Assembly: GCA_900129595.1 (NCBI GenBank)
Contig: FQWG01000004.1
Span: 1 to 64,000 of the forward strand
Direction: 5' to 3'
DNA from: Flavobacterium frigidimaris
GTDB lineage: Bacteria; Bacteroidota; Bacteroidia; Flavobacteriales; Flavobacteriaceae
Length of the DNA stretch: 64,000 nt
The position numbers were made by a program, and so were the translations under genes. Of this stretch, positions 35,932-44,985 are shown piece after piece; the first letter of the stretch is position 1, and the number at the start of each line of letters is the position of its first letter. The notes under the pieces were generated by a model. It saw only the letters and a list, made by a program, of their open reading frames with translations, was not told the origin of the DNA and did no database searches.

Positions 35932-35995
35932 AAATTGTGGTTTTTTAGTTTTTGATAGTTTTTTTGAAATGTAACTCTAATCGTTATCTGAATAA

Positions 35996-36024
35996 ACCCG
36001 ACAGGTTTTAAAAACCTGTCGGGT
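35996..36024. repeat. Hairpin ACCCGACAGG / CCTGTCGGGT
   Basis: A perfect stem of 13 bp around TTAAA between GH97 and GH3. Member of the dispersed hairpin family also seen at 27011-27042 and 29625-29659. Confidence 0.65.
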
Positions 36025-36041
36025 CAATCTAAATCTATAAA

Positions 36042-38048
36042 TTACAGTTTTTTAAATCGAATTGCTGTTCCTCCTGCTCCGCCTAAATGTAATTTTAATA
36101 CATCTGAAGCTTTCACCGTTTTCTTAGAAATCGCTATTGCAGCCGGATTATGTGTTTCGTCTGTTCCTTCTGCATCAGCATAAATCTGCGCTTCGTAAGT
36201 TGCATTTGGATCTAAAAATGATAAAGCAACATTTACGTCTCTTGCCTTTTCGTTTGTGATTGTTCCTAAATACCAATCGGCACTTTTTCTGTCTTTACGA
36301 ACTGTTGTGATGTATTCGCCAATTTTACCTTCTAAAACTTTTGTGTCTTCCCAATCTGTCGGAACATCTTTTAAGAATTGCAATGCCGGTTTTCCTTCGT
36401 AGTTTTCAGGAAGATCGGCCATCATCTGGATTGGGGCATAAATCGTTACATATAATGCCAATTGCTGCGCTGCTGTTCCATGAACTCTTTTTCCCGGATA
36501 TCCTTGTTTTACCTCAACATCAAAAATTCCCGGTGTATAATCCATTGGTCCTGAAAGCAATCTGGTGAACGGAAGAATCGTCAAGTGATTTGGCGGATTT
36601 CCTTCGCTCCATGCGTTGTACTCTTGTCCACGAGCTGCTTCTCTTGAAACCATGTTCGGAAAAGTTCTGCGTTCTCCGGTATCTTTTATAGATTCGTGAT
36701 ATAAAACGGCTAAATCATATTGTGCTGCTTTTTCTAAAATATATCTGAAATAATTCACTCCAAATTGTCCGAAGTGCATTTCTTTCATATTTAATTTTGA
36801 ACCTACGTGGCCAATTTTAACGGAATGAATTCCCAGTTTTTTGTACAATGCAAAACCTGCATCGACTTCTTTTAAATAATTAATCAGGTTTGAACCTGTT
36901 TCGTGATATCCGATTAATTCAACGTCTTTTTTCTTTCCGTATTCCACCACTTTTTCAAGGTCGAAATTATCTGCACTTTTAGTAAAACTGAACATGTGCA
37001 TATGATTTTCATACCATTGTGGTGTCCAGCCTTTGTTCCATCCTTCGATCAGTAAATGATGAAATCCTTCTTTGGCAGTAAAATCGATATATTCTTCGGC
37101 ATGTTTGGTTGTTGCGCCCTGAATATCACTTTCCCAAAAGGAATATTTCCCGATGTGCATTCCCCACCAAATTCCGAAATATTTATAGGGTTTGAAATAA
37201 TTTGTGATGTTTTTTAATTTGTTGGGTTCGTTCAGGTTTAAAATCAAATAAGAAGTGATTAAATCGGCCGGAGTTTCGCCAATCTGAAGCGTTCTCCAAG
37301 AAGAGGTGAAAGTGTCTTTTACACGTACTTTTACACCATCAGCCCAAGGCACCAAATCAGATTTAAGCTGAGTTCCGTTTGTGTTGACCAAAGTCATACT
37401 CGCAAAATCAACCAGGTTGGCTTCATGAAAACTCAAGGCTAATCCGTTTTTGCTTTCGATGGTTAATGGAGTCAAAACGGTATCAAGTGTACTTACGGGA
37501 GCGTCTTTGAAAAGATATTCATCACGGTTTTCTCTATTTGCGGGAATCCACCATGCTTTTCCATCTTCTTTCAGGTTAAAAGTCGTTTTTTCATCCATAA
37601 TGAAAATACTGTCTTTTACATTTTGTTTTGGATAGACGTATCTAAAAGCAATTCCGTCATCAAACGCGCGAAACTGAACTTCTAGCTTGCGTTTATTTCC
37701 GCTTTTTTGCTGTAATTGAACAGAAAGCTGATTGTAGTGATTTCTAATATTTTTCTTTTCTCCCCAAACTTGTTCCCAGGTTTCATCAAAAGTAGAGTTT
37801 TTCACACTTTTGATTTCAAAATCGGTACTTAAATTTTCATTTCCTTTTAACAAAAACCCCATATCTGATGCTGTAATCACTTCGGTTTTTCCGTGCGACA
37901 CTGCATATTTTGGAGCGTTTTTTACTAATTCGAATTTAATTTTGTTTTGCCCGTTTGGCGATGCCAGTTCGTAAGCATTTTTATTTTTCTGACTGTATCC
38001 AATCGAAACTGAAAGGATTAAAGCGGGAAGAATGAGGTAATTTTTCAT
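36042..38048 (-). CDS. GH97 glycoside hydrolase
   Basis: 668 residues with a signal peptide (VSIGYS-QK), periplasmic. The N-terminal beta-sandwich, the central barrel with FGIWWGMHIGKYSFWES, and the block YHESIKDTGERRTFPNMVSREAARGQEYNAW are GH97 marks; a PFTRLLSGPMDYTPG strand follows. At the site where retaining alpha-galactosidases of the family have an Asp nucleophile, this protein reads KIGHVG, the Gly form of the inverting alpha-glucosidase group (SusB). The target in a xyloglucan locus is therefore not obvious. Confidence 0.9.
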   Translation of the reverse strand: MKNYLILPALILSVSIGYSQKNKNAYELASPNGQNKIKFELVKNAPKYAVSHGKTEVITASDMGFLLKGNENLSTDFEIKSVKNSTFDETWEQVWGEKKNIRNHYNQLSVQLQQKSGNKRKLEVQFRAFDDGIAFRYVYPKQNVKDSIFIMDEKTTFNLKEDGKAWWIPANRENRDEYLFKDAPVSTLDTVLTPLTIESKNGLALSFHEANLVDFASMTLVNTNGTQLKSDLVPWADGVKVRVKDTFTSSWRTLQIGETPADLITSYLILNLNEPNKLKNITNYFKPYKYFGIWWGMHIGKYSFWESDIQGATTKHAEEYIDFTAKEGFHHLLIEGWNKGWTPQWYENHMHMFSFTKSADNFDLEKVVEYGKKKDVELIGYHETGSNLINYLKEVDAGFALYKKLGIHSVKIGHVGSKLNMKEMHFGQFGVNYFRYILEKAAQYDLAVLYHESIKDTGERRTFPNMVSREAARGQEYNAWSEGNPPNHLTILPFTRLLSGPMDYTPGIFDVEVKQGYPGKRVHGTAAQQLALYVTIYAPIQMMADLPENYEGKPALQFLKDVPTDWEDTKVLEGKIGEYITTVRKDRKSADWYLGTITNEKARDVNVALSFLDPNATYEAQIYADAEGTDETHNPAAIAISKKTVKASDVLKLHLGGAGGTAIRFKKL

Positions 38049-38401
38049 GATATTTTTTCTTAATTCATTTTTAATAAATCGGGTGTTGGCAAAGCTTTCA
38101 CCCGATTTAAAAACTCAACAAAAACTTATTTTTATCCCTTGTTGGGATTTTTTTATTTTAAACACATAGAAACATAGGATTTTGTAGACTTAAAAAAGGC
38201 GTTTCACTTTGCATTAACACATCCCGATAGCTATCGGGACTATGTGTAAAGAAACTGGTTTCTTTTTCGTCTTCTTTTTTAAAGAATAAGAAACCTATGT
38301 TTCTATGTGTTTAATTTTTTTCACGCAGATTCGGCAGATTTTTAATTTTTAATTCTCAATTTTTAATTATTTTAATCTGTGCAATCTGTGGCAACCCTTT
38401 T
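38049..38401. other. Gene-free gap holding one dispersed element
   Basis: About 350 bases between GH31 and GH97, largely the element at 38160-38312, then an AATTTTTAATTCTCAATTTTTAAT stretch. Neither a promoter nor a gene was recognised. Confidence 0.6.
38160..38312. repeat. MITE-like element, copy C
   Basis: About 153 bp with the same AACACATAGAAACATAG terminal inverted repeats as copy B. Its interior is the reverse complement of copy B, including the CCCGATAGCTATCGGG palindrome, so the two were inserted in opposite orientation. Confidence 0.8.
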
Positions 38402-40801
38402 TTATTTCACCCACTCTGTTTTCAGAGTCGTTTTTCCTTGAAATGGGTTTGACGTTACATCAAAATTATTTCCGTTTTTAGTTACTTTTATTTCTTGTAC
38501 TGCATCACCGTCCGGTAAAAATACTTTGGCTGTCGCCGAAGTTGTTGTGTCGCTTGCGTATACTTTTAGGGTTAATTTACTCCAATCCATGTCTTTTGTA
38601 GATTGTGCTAAAGCGATGTGGGGCAAAGCTGTTCCGTCTTTTACTAAAACTATAATGGGCACTTCTCCGGCTGTGATTTTATGCCAGCCAGATTGGTATA
38701 CTTTTTTAGTTTGATAATCAATCCAGGTTCCTTCCGGAAGATACACGTCTCTTTCCGTTACTTCTTCAAAAAGTGGTGCTACGAGCATACTTGAACCAAA
38801 TAAATATTCGTTGTCTACTAACCATGCTCCCGGATCATTTGGATATTCTACAAATAAAGCGCGCATCATTGGCAATCCTTTTTGTGAACTTTCTTTGGCC
38901 TGAGCATAGATATATGGCATTAATTCGTAACGCATATTATCTGCTTTTCTAAATCCTTCCAGGAAATCTTTGCTGTACAACCAAGGTTCGCGTGGAGGTT
39001 CTCCGTGGCTTCTTACATGTGAGGTAAACATTCCGAAAGGCGCCCATCTTCTGTATAAATTCTCCGGTGATTTTGTTGCAAATCCACCCACATCATGACT
39101 CCAGAAACTGAATCCGCTTAGTCCTAATGAAAGTCCGCCACGTAATTCTGCCGACATTGCGCCGTTTGAGGTTTCAGAATCTCCACCCCAGTGTAACGGA
39201 TAACGTTGAGATCCCGCCCAAGTACTTCTTGCCCAGATTAAAGTATATCCTTTTTCTTTCTGGGTAATTTCGGCTACAGCCTTATTATATCGTAACGGGT
39301 ATAAATTGTGTTCGTAAAAACCTGTTCTTCCTGAATGGTAAATTCCGTCCGGCGGTGCTGCTTCTCCAAAATCTACTTTGAAAACCGAAACGCCCTGATC
39401 GAATAATTTTTTCAATTTTGCCTGATACCAGGTTACGGTTTCAGGGTTAGAGAAATCCAAAACGGCATCTTCATACGGAAGATTTCCTTTGCGGTCTCTT
39501 ACGGCTAAGTTTTTTTCCATAATTTCAGGAAACAAGGTGTTTTTTGGTGTGAAATAAGGCAATTGCCATAAACAAACCTCAAAACCGTCCTTCTTTAAAT
39601 CTGACATCATTTTTGTAGCATCCGGGAAACGAGATTTTGCAAACTCGTAATTGTTTCTCCAGTCTACGTCAAACCAACCGGTATCAAAATGAATAACGTC
39701 TGTTGGAATTTTATATTTGCGTAAATCTCTTGCAACGTCACGACCTTCTTTCTCAGAAAAATAAGTGATTCGGCTCATCCAGAAACCAAACGACCAAAGT
39801 GGTGGCATTGCTGCTTTTCCGGTCAGGTCTGTGTATTGATCTAAAATGTCTTTTGGTTCTCCGATAAAGAAAAACAAATCGGCTTCGTCATCACCAATAT
39901 ACATTTCGTTGGCACTTGAAAAATATTTTCCAAAGTCAACTGTAATAGGTGTTGAATGGTGCATGAAAACGCCGTAACCGCGACTGCTCATGTAAAACGG
40001 AATTGGTTTGTACATGGTTTCATTCTGGATTCCGTTGGCGTCATCCGTCCATAAAACTACTTTTTGCCCGCGTTTGTTGAATTGTGTAAAAGATTCTCCA
40101 CAACCAAATATTTTCTCGTCTGGTTCTAAGCTAAAAGCCGCACCCATACTTCTGGAATAATCGCTGTTTCTGCGCACATACGAGAACGGAAGTGTTGGTG
40201 TATAGGTATTTTTAAAATCGGTATCGTGAAGCGTACTTGTCAGCAATTTTCCTTTTTCATCGTAGATTTTTACGTGCCAGGGTTTTGTCAGGATTTCAAC
40301 TCTTCCGTGTTTACTTGTATAACTGTGACCACCTTCGATTTTAGAATATTTCCATAATTCAGGATGGTTTGGCGCAACGCCGTCAATCAGCATCAAAGAT
40401 TCTTTTTGCGGATGAAATTGCGGTCCAGATGTTGTTTTGATACGAACTGTTCGATCTGAAACAAACTGAATTTCGAATGGCAAAACAGGAGATTCTTCGT
40501 ATTCTGTTGTTGGAAATTCGTTTGCTTTTTCAACGTCTGGTTTCATCATCATATTGTTGAAAGCCTGACGCGTTTTATAGTTATATCTCAGATATTTAAT
40601 CGTTCCTTTTCCTGTTGCAGGATCAAAAGCAGTCAATTCATCAGCAAAATAAAAGGTATTCAGATAATTCTGAAAATCCTTGCTGATATCTATCGGAGCA
40701 TTCAGCACATCGGCGTTCTGGATTTGTGCGGACGCTTTTGGCGTTACAAGAAATCCAAACATGAAGGCAGAAAACAATGCGGTTAGTTTTGAGTTTTTCA
40801 T
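38402..40801 (-). CDS. GH31 alpha-xylosidase
   Basis: 799 residues with a signal peptide (TPKASA-QI). GH31 order is clear: N-terminal sandwich with GCGESFTQFNKRG, barrel with PPLWSFGFWMSR, DVIHFDTGWFDVDWR, nucleophile Asp in VFKVDFGEAAPP, acid/base Asp in WGGDSETSNGAM. The KVDFGE form is the one found in alpha-xylosidases such as YicI, while alpha-glucosidases have a WNDMNE-type block. It would remove the xylosyl side chains of xyloglucan oligosaccharides in the periplasm, the key step for this PUL. Confidence 0.93.
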   Translation of the reverse strand: MKNSKLTALFSAFMFGFLVTPKASAQIQNADVLNAPIDISKDFQNYLNTFYFADELTAFDPATGKGTIKYLRYNYKTRQAFNNMMMKPDVEKANEFPTTEYEESPVLPFEIQFVSDRTVRIKTTSGPQFHPQKESLMLIDGVAPNHPELWKYSKIEGGHSYTSKHGRVEILTKPWHVKIYDEKGKLLTSTLHDTDFKNTYTPTLPFSYVRRNSDYSRSMGAAFSLEPDEKIFGCGESFTQFNKRGQKVVLWTDDANGIQNETMYKPIPFYMSSRGYGVFMHHSTPITVDFGKYFSSANEMYIGDDEADLFFFIGEPKDILDQYTDLTGKAAMPPLWSFGFWMSRITYFSEKEGRDVARDLRKYKIPTDVIHFDTGWFDVDWRNNYEFAKSRFPDATKMMSDLKKDGFEVCLWQLPYFTPKNTLFPEIMEKNLAVRDRKGNLPYEDAVLDFSNPETVTWYQAKLKKLFDQGVSVFKVDFGEAAPPDGIYHSGRTGFYEHNLYPLRYNKAVAEITQKEKGYTLIWARSTWAGSQRYPLHWGGDSETSNGAMSAELRGGLSLGLSGFSFWSHDVGGFATKSPENLYRRWAPFGMFTSHVRSHGEPPREPWLYSKDFLEGFRKADNMRYELMPYIYAQAKESSQKGLPMMRALFVEYPNDPGAWLVDNEYLFGSSMLVAPLFEEVTERDVYLPEGTWIDYQTKKVYQSGWHKITAGEVPIIVLVKDGTALPHIALAQSTKDMDWSKLTLKVYASDTTTSATAKVFLPDGDAVQEIKVTKNGNNFDVTSNPFQGKTTLKTEWVK

Positions 40802-40875
40802 TGGTTTAATTTATTGATGACTTTTATTCAAAATAATATTTTTAATACGTTGTGCCTGATTAGCAAAAAAATATT

Positions 40876-41011
40876 TAACACATAGAAACATAGTTTTTTT
40901 ATCTGCAAAAAGGATACAAAAAGAAACACATTTCTTTCACATAGCTATGTATATTTAAATTAGTGAAACGCCTATTTACGAATTAACTACATCTATGTTT
41001 CTATGTGTTAA
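40876..41011. repeat. MITE-like element, copy D
   Basis: About 136 bp with AACACATAGAAACATAG terminal inverted repeats, oriented as copy B but lacking the CCCGATAGCTATCGGG palindrome. It lies between GH31 and GH2. Confidence 0.75.
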
Positions 41012-41032
41012 AACATTTGCCTCAATGATTAT

Positions 41033-43519
41033 CTATTCTGCTGTAATTACAATTGTGGCCGGTTTTAGTCCATTTGCTTTAGCGGTTAATTCCAGTCTTC
41101 CCGTTTTAGTATCCGACTGAACAATGACCAAACATTTTCCTGCCAAAGCGGTATGTTTTGTTCCTTTATACGGTTCGTGACTTACCGGATCTCCGCTGCA
41201 AACTCCTACGATTTTTCCGTTTCCTTTTAATGAAAAGTTGATTTCGTTGTTTGCATTTGGTGCCAAAGTTCCTTTTGCATCGAGAATGTCTACGGTTACA
41301 AATGACAGATCATTTCCATCAGCTTTGATGGTACTTCTGTCTGCTGTTAGTTTTAGGTTTGATGGATTTCCGGCTGTTTTAATTTCGGTTTCCACAACTG
41401 TTTTTCCGTTTTTACGAGAGATTGCTTTTAGCGTTCCGGGCTGAAAAGGAATTCTCCACATTACATGCAGATCGTCTCCTTTTTTACTTCTGATGCCGAC
41501 TGATTTTCCGTTAAGGAAAAGCTCCACCTCATCAGCCTTATTATAATAGGCCCAAACGTCAACGGTTTGTCCTGCTTTCCAGTTCCAATGCGGGAAAATG
41601 TGAAGGACGGTTTTGTCTGTCCATTCGCTTTGGTACATATAATAGACATCTTTTGGGAAACCGGCCAGATCTACAATTCCAAAATAGGAACTGATTGACG
41701 GCCATTCATAAGGAGTGGGTTCTCCGATATAATCGAAACCTGTCCAGATATACATTCCTGAAAGGAAATCGTGTTTTTTAATAACTTTCCAGGTCGCTTC
41801 GTGCGTAGAACCCCAAGGTGTCTGAACCTGATCGTAAGCAGAAACGGTGTTTCCTGCATTTCCTCCTTCAAATTTTTTATCCCAACTAACCGGCCATTTT
41901 TTTATGGTATCTGAAACAGCATCATAATAACCTCTTGTTTGCAAACCCGAAGTGGTTTCGGTTGCTATGAAAGGTGTATTTGGGAAGTTTTTTTGATGAT
42001 GTTCATAAGTCTGATGCGCATAATTGTAACCAATTAAATCTAAAACTCCAGATGCTGCAAGTGGATTAATTTGGACGTTATTTTTTTCGAATTGTAAGGT
42101 TACGTCATCAATATTCATATTCACCGGCGGATTCATCGCTGCCGTCAAAGGACGTGTTTTATCGTACTGGCGCGTTATTGCGGCTAATTCTTTGGCAATT
42201 TCAACCCCTTTTTCATTCCATTGCTCCGGAATTTCATTACCAATACTCCAAACAAAAATACTTGGATGATTGCGGTCACGGAGCAATTGATCGATTAAAT
42301 CTTTTTTGTGCCATTTGTCCCAATCGTTTCCGTAGTCGTATTTGGTTTTGGTTTGTTTCCACATATCGAAAGCTTCATCCATGACAATGAAACCCATTTT
42401 ATCGCATAAATCTAAAAGTTCAGGAGCGGGAGGATTGTGAGAAGTCCTGATTCCGTTTACGCCCATTTCTTTCATGATCTCTAACTGACGTTCGATAGCG
42501 CGCGTATTAATCGCAGCTCCCAACGGACCTAAATCGTGATGCAGACAAACTCCTTTTATTTTCACCTGTTTTCCATTCAAAATAAAACCTTTGTTCAAAT
42601 CAAATTTAAAATCCCTGATTCCTAAATTGGTTTTGTATTGGTCTACAATTTGATCGTCGACAGTAATTTCTGTTACGACTGTATACAATTCTGGTTTTTC
42701 AACCGACCATAAAACTGGCGTTTCGACCTCAGCGTTTTGTTTGATAATTTGATTGGCGTTGGCACCAATCGTTATATTTTGAGTAACCGATGTTACTTTG
42801 GTATCTTCTTTAAAAATAGTAGTGGTTACTGTTGCTTTTTTTGAAGCTGTATTTTGGTTTTGAATGGTCGTTTCAATGTTTACCAAAGCTTTTTCAGCAG
42901 TAACTTTTGGCGTTGTCACATAAGTTCCCCATTGTGCAACGTGTAATTTATCTGTGGTTTCGATCCAGACATTTCTAAAAATTCCTGATCCTGAATACCA
43001 GCGTGAATTGGGTTGTTTTGAATTGTCAACCTTTACAATAATTTCATTGTTTTTGTCTCCGTAATTTAAGTATGGAGATAGTTCATATTGAAAACCAATA
43101 TATCCGTTTGGACGTTTTCCTAAATAATGTCCGTTGATCCAGACTTCGCTGTCTTTGTAAACGCCGTCGAAAGTAATTGAAGTTACTTTTGTACTGTCTT
43201 CAACGGCAACTTTAAATGTTTTTTTATACCAGCCTAAACCTCCGTTAAGCGCTCCGCCTCCGTATCCGGCAGGACTTTTTTCGTCAAATTTCCCTTCGAT
43301 ACTCCAATCGTGAGGCACGTTTAAGGTTCTCCATTTTGTGGATGCTCCAATAGTATCTTTGTCTATTATACTATCATTTAAATGAAAACTCCAATCTGAA
43401 TTAAAAGAAACTTTCCGATCCTTAAATTTTTGATCGCCTGATGTTTTGCATGCTGTCATTAGAAGAAAACAAACAAAAAGCAATCCTATTTTTTTATATA
43501 AAGTAAGCTGAAGCATCAT
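41033..43519 (-). CDS. GH2 beta-galactosidase
   Basis: 828 residues with a lipoprotein leader to Cys24 (LLMTAC-KTS). GH2 sugar-binding domain (about 40-200, SFNSDWSFHLND ... VNVPHDWSIEG-type), immunoglobulin-like domain, barrel with acid/base Glu in IWSIGNEIPEQW and nucleophile in ATETTSGLQTRG, then a DUF4982-like domain (about 640-710) and a C-terminal Ig-like domain (LTADRSTIKADGNDLSFVTVDI). It would remove the beta-galactosyl residues of xyloglucan side chains once fucose is gone. Confidence 0.92.
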   Translation of the reverse strand: MMLQLTLYKKIGLLFVCFLLMTACKTSGDQKFKDRKVSFNSDWSFHLNDSIIDKDTIGASTKWRTLNVPHDWSIEGKFDEKSPAGYGGGALNGGLGWYKKTFKVAVEDSTKVTSITFDGVYKDSEVWINGHYLGKRPNGYIGFQYELSPYLNYGDKNNEIIVKVDNSKQPNSRWYSGSGIFRNVWIETTDKLHVAQWGTYVTTPKVTAEKALVNIETTIQNQNTASKKATVTTTIFKEDTKVTSVTQNITIGANANQIIKQNAEVETPVLWSVEKPELYTVVTEITVDDQIVDQYKTNLGIRDFKFDLNKGFILNGKQVKIKGVCLHHDLGPLGAAINTRAIERQLEIMKEMGVNGIRTSHNPPAPELLDLCDKMGFIVMDEAFDMWKQTKTKYDYGNDWDKWHKKDLIDQLLRDRNHPSIFVWSIGNEIPEQWNEKGVEIAKELAAITRQYDKTRPLTAAMNPPVNMNIDDVTLQFEKNNVQINPLAASGVLDLIGYNYAHQTYEHHQKNFPNTPFIATETTSGLQTRGYYDAVSDTIKKWPVSWDKKFEGGNAGNTVSAYDQVQTPWGSTHEATWKVIKKHDFLSGMYIWTGFDYIGEPTPYEWPSISSYFGIVDLAGFPKDVYYMYQSEWTDKTVLHIFPHWNWKAGQTVDVWAYYNKADEVELFLNGKSVGIRSKKGDDLHVMWRIPFQPGTLKAISRKNGKTVVETEIKTAGNPSNLKLTADRSTIKADGNDLSFVTVDILDAKGTLAPNANNEINFSLKGNGKIVGVCSGDPVSHEPYKGTKHTALAGKCLVIVQSDTKTGRLELTAKANGLKPATIVITAE

Positions 43520-43592
43520 ATTATAAATTTTAAAATAACCTGAAAGCAGTTCGATCGCTTCCAGGTTATTGTTAAACTAAAAACGGTATAAA

Positions 43593-44963
43593 TTAAGGGA
43601 TAATGTAATGGAAAACGAACCATTCATCTTTACCCGCATCGTAAGATGTTCCTAACCAAATACCTTTTTGAAGATAATCTTTATTGTATGCTTTTACTAC
43701 TTTAATTGTATTCGTAGTTGGACTCATCCAGCTTTCTGAATTTTGAATTAATGTATCTGTTCCTAAATTAATCTCATTCGTTGCTGCATTTATGGTAAAA
43801 ATTCCGGTAGTTACAACTCCATTTTGACTACGGGTATAATTTAATTTACCACCCCATTGGTCAAAACGTACCCATGAATTACCTGCTACAGCTGCCCAGC
43901 CAGGATTCCATCCCCAATCAGAAGAACTTGCAGCATTCACTGTCCAGCCTTTGCCTGCTGCAACCCAGTCAACTGGGTTTCCTGCTGCATCTAATTGCCA
44001 TACTCTTCCTGCACCGGCCCCTCCGGTTAACATTGTTACCAATTCGCCGGGAGCAAAAACAGGATTATAGCCTTCGTCAAGAACGGGTTCTGTAACAGGC
44101 GGCACGTAGCTGTCTGCATAATCTTTCGAAACAAAATTCCAGATATACCACCAAGGTCCTTCGTTATTGGTTCTCAAAACAGCAATTCGCAGTTGATTTT
44201 CGGTAAGCGTTAATACTTTAATGTTTTCATTCCAGTTCGCTACGTTGGCAATATAATTATCCGGTCTTAGGATTGTTGTTCCGTTTGTACTTAAAGTATG
44301 CGCATTAATATCTAAGAAATAAGATCCGTTTTGAATCGTGGTTCCATCTTTTTCATGAACCGTCATAAAAGGTCCTCCTTCAAGGCTGAATGTCATATAT
44401 CTTCCCCAATGCATATCAGCATCTGAACTTGAATTCGCATTTCCTTCAGGTTCCCAGTTTGGACTAAAATTACCCCATTCTACTACTTTGGAAGCATCTG
44501 CATACGACATGGCACCCGGAGCCAGGCCGTATTTACCAGTGTCCGCTACCCATGATTTCTTTTTGCCCACTCCGCCAGACAGCGCTGTCCAAAGAGGATC
44601 ATTAACATAATTTAAGTTGTCCTGACTTACCACAATCGTTACGGGATCTAACTCTACAATACCACCGCCGGTTACAGCAGTAATTTTGATGGTATAACTG
44701 CCTTTAAAAGCATATTGTACACTTTGTACTGCTTTACTGGATTTTCCTGTAACATAATCCCAGTTTAATACCACTCCTGGAGTTGTATTTTTCAGTATTA
44801 CGGTGTTTCCACCCGCATCGACTGTTAAATCCTGGGTAATTTCAAAATGTATATCCGATTTACTCATCGGGCCGTCCAAAGTATAGGTTTCCGGTGAACA
44901 AGATGATACTAGCATTAGTGCTGTCATCAAAAATGATGTAATTAATACTTTAATATTTTTCAT
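43593..44963 (-). CDS. Surface glycan-binding lipoprotein (SGBP-type)
   Basis: 456 residues from the ATG at 44963; the frame is open to 44999 but the longer start would overlap susD. Lipoprotein leader to Cys22 (LMLVSSC-SPE). A PKD-like domain (about 35-120) is followed by two related segments, LWTALSGGVGKKKSWVADTG... and LVTMLTGGAGAGRVWQLDAAG..., each rich in Trp, Gly and Asp as in glycan-binding sandwiches. It follows susC-susD directly, the position of the second surface glycan-binding protein in many PULs. It probably holds xyloglucan at the surface; binding itself is inferred. Confidence 0.82.
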   Translation of the reverse strand: MKNIKVLITSFLMTALMLVSSCSPETYTLDGPMSKSDIHFEITQDLTVDAGGNTVILKNTTPGVVLNWDYVTGKSSKAVQSVQYAFKGSYTIKITAVTGGGIVELDPVTIVVSQDNLNYVNDPLWTALSGGVGKKKSWVADTGKYGLAPGAMSYADASKVVEWGNFSPNWEPEGNANSSSDADMHWGRYMTFSLEGGPFMTVHEKDGTTIQNGSYFLDINAHTLSTNGTTILRPDNYIANVANWNENIKVLTLTENQLRIAVLRTNNEGPWWYIWNFVSKDYADSYVPPVTEPVLDEGYNPVFAPGELVTMLTGGAGAGRVWQLDAAGNPVDWVAAGKGWTVNAASSSDWGWNPGWAAVAGNSWVRFDQWGGKLNYTRSQNGVVTTGIFTINAATNEINLGTDTLIQNSESWMSPTTNTIKVVKAYNKDYLQKGIWLGTSYDAGKDEWFVFHYIIP

Positions 44964-44985
44964 TTCTTTCCTTTTTAAGTTAAAA

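Noticed and set aside
27011..36024. Repeated short palindromes resembling CRISPR repeats
   Set aside because: Copies are kilobases apart, with no regular spacers and no cas genes. They are single hairpins in intergenic gaps.
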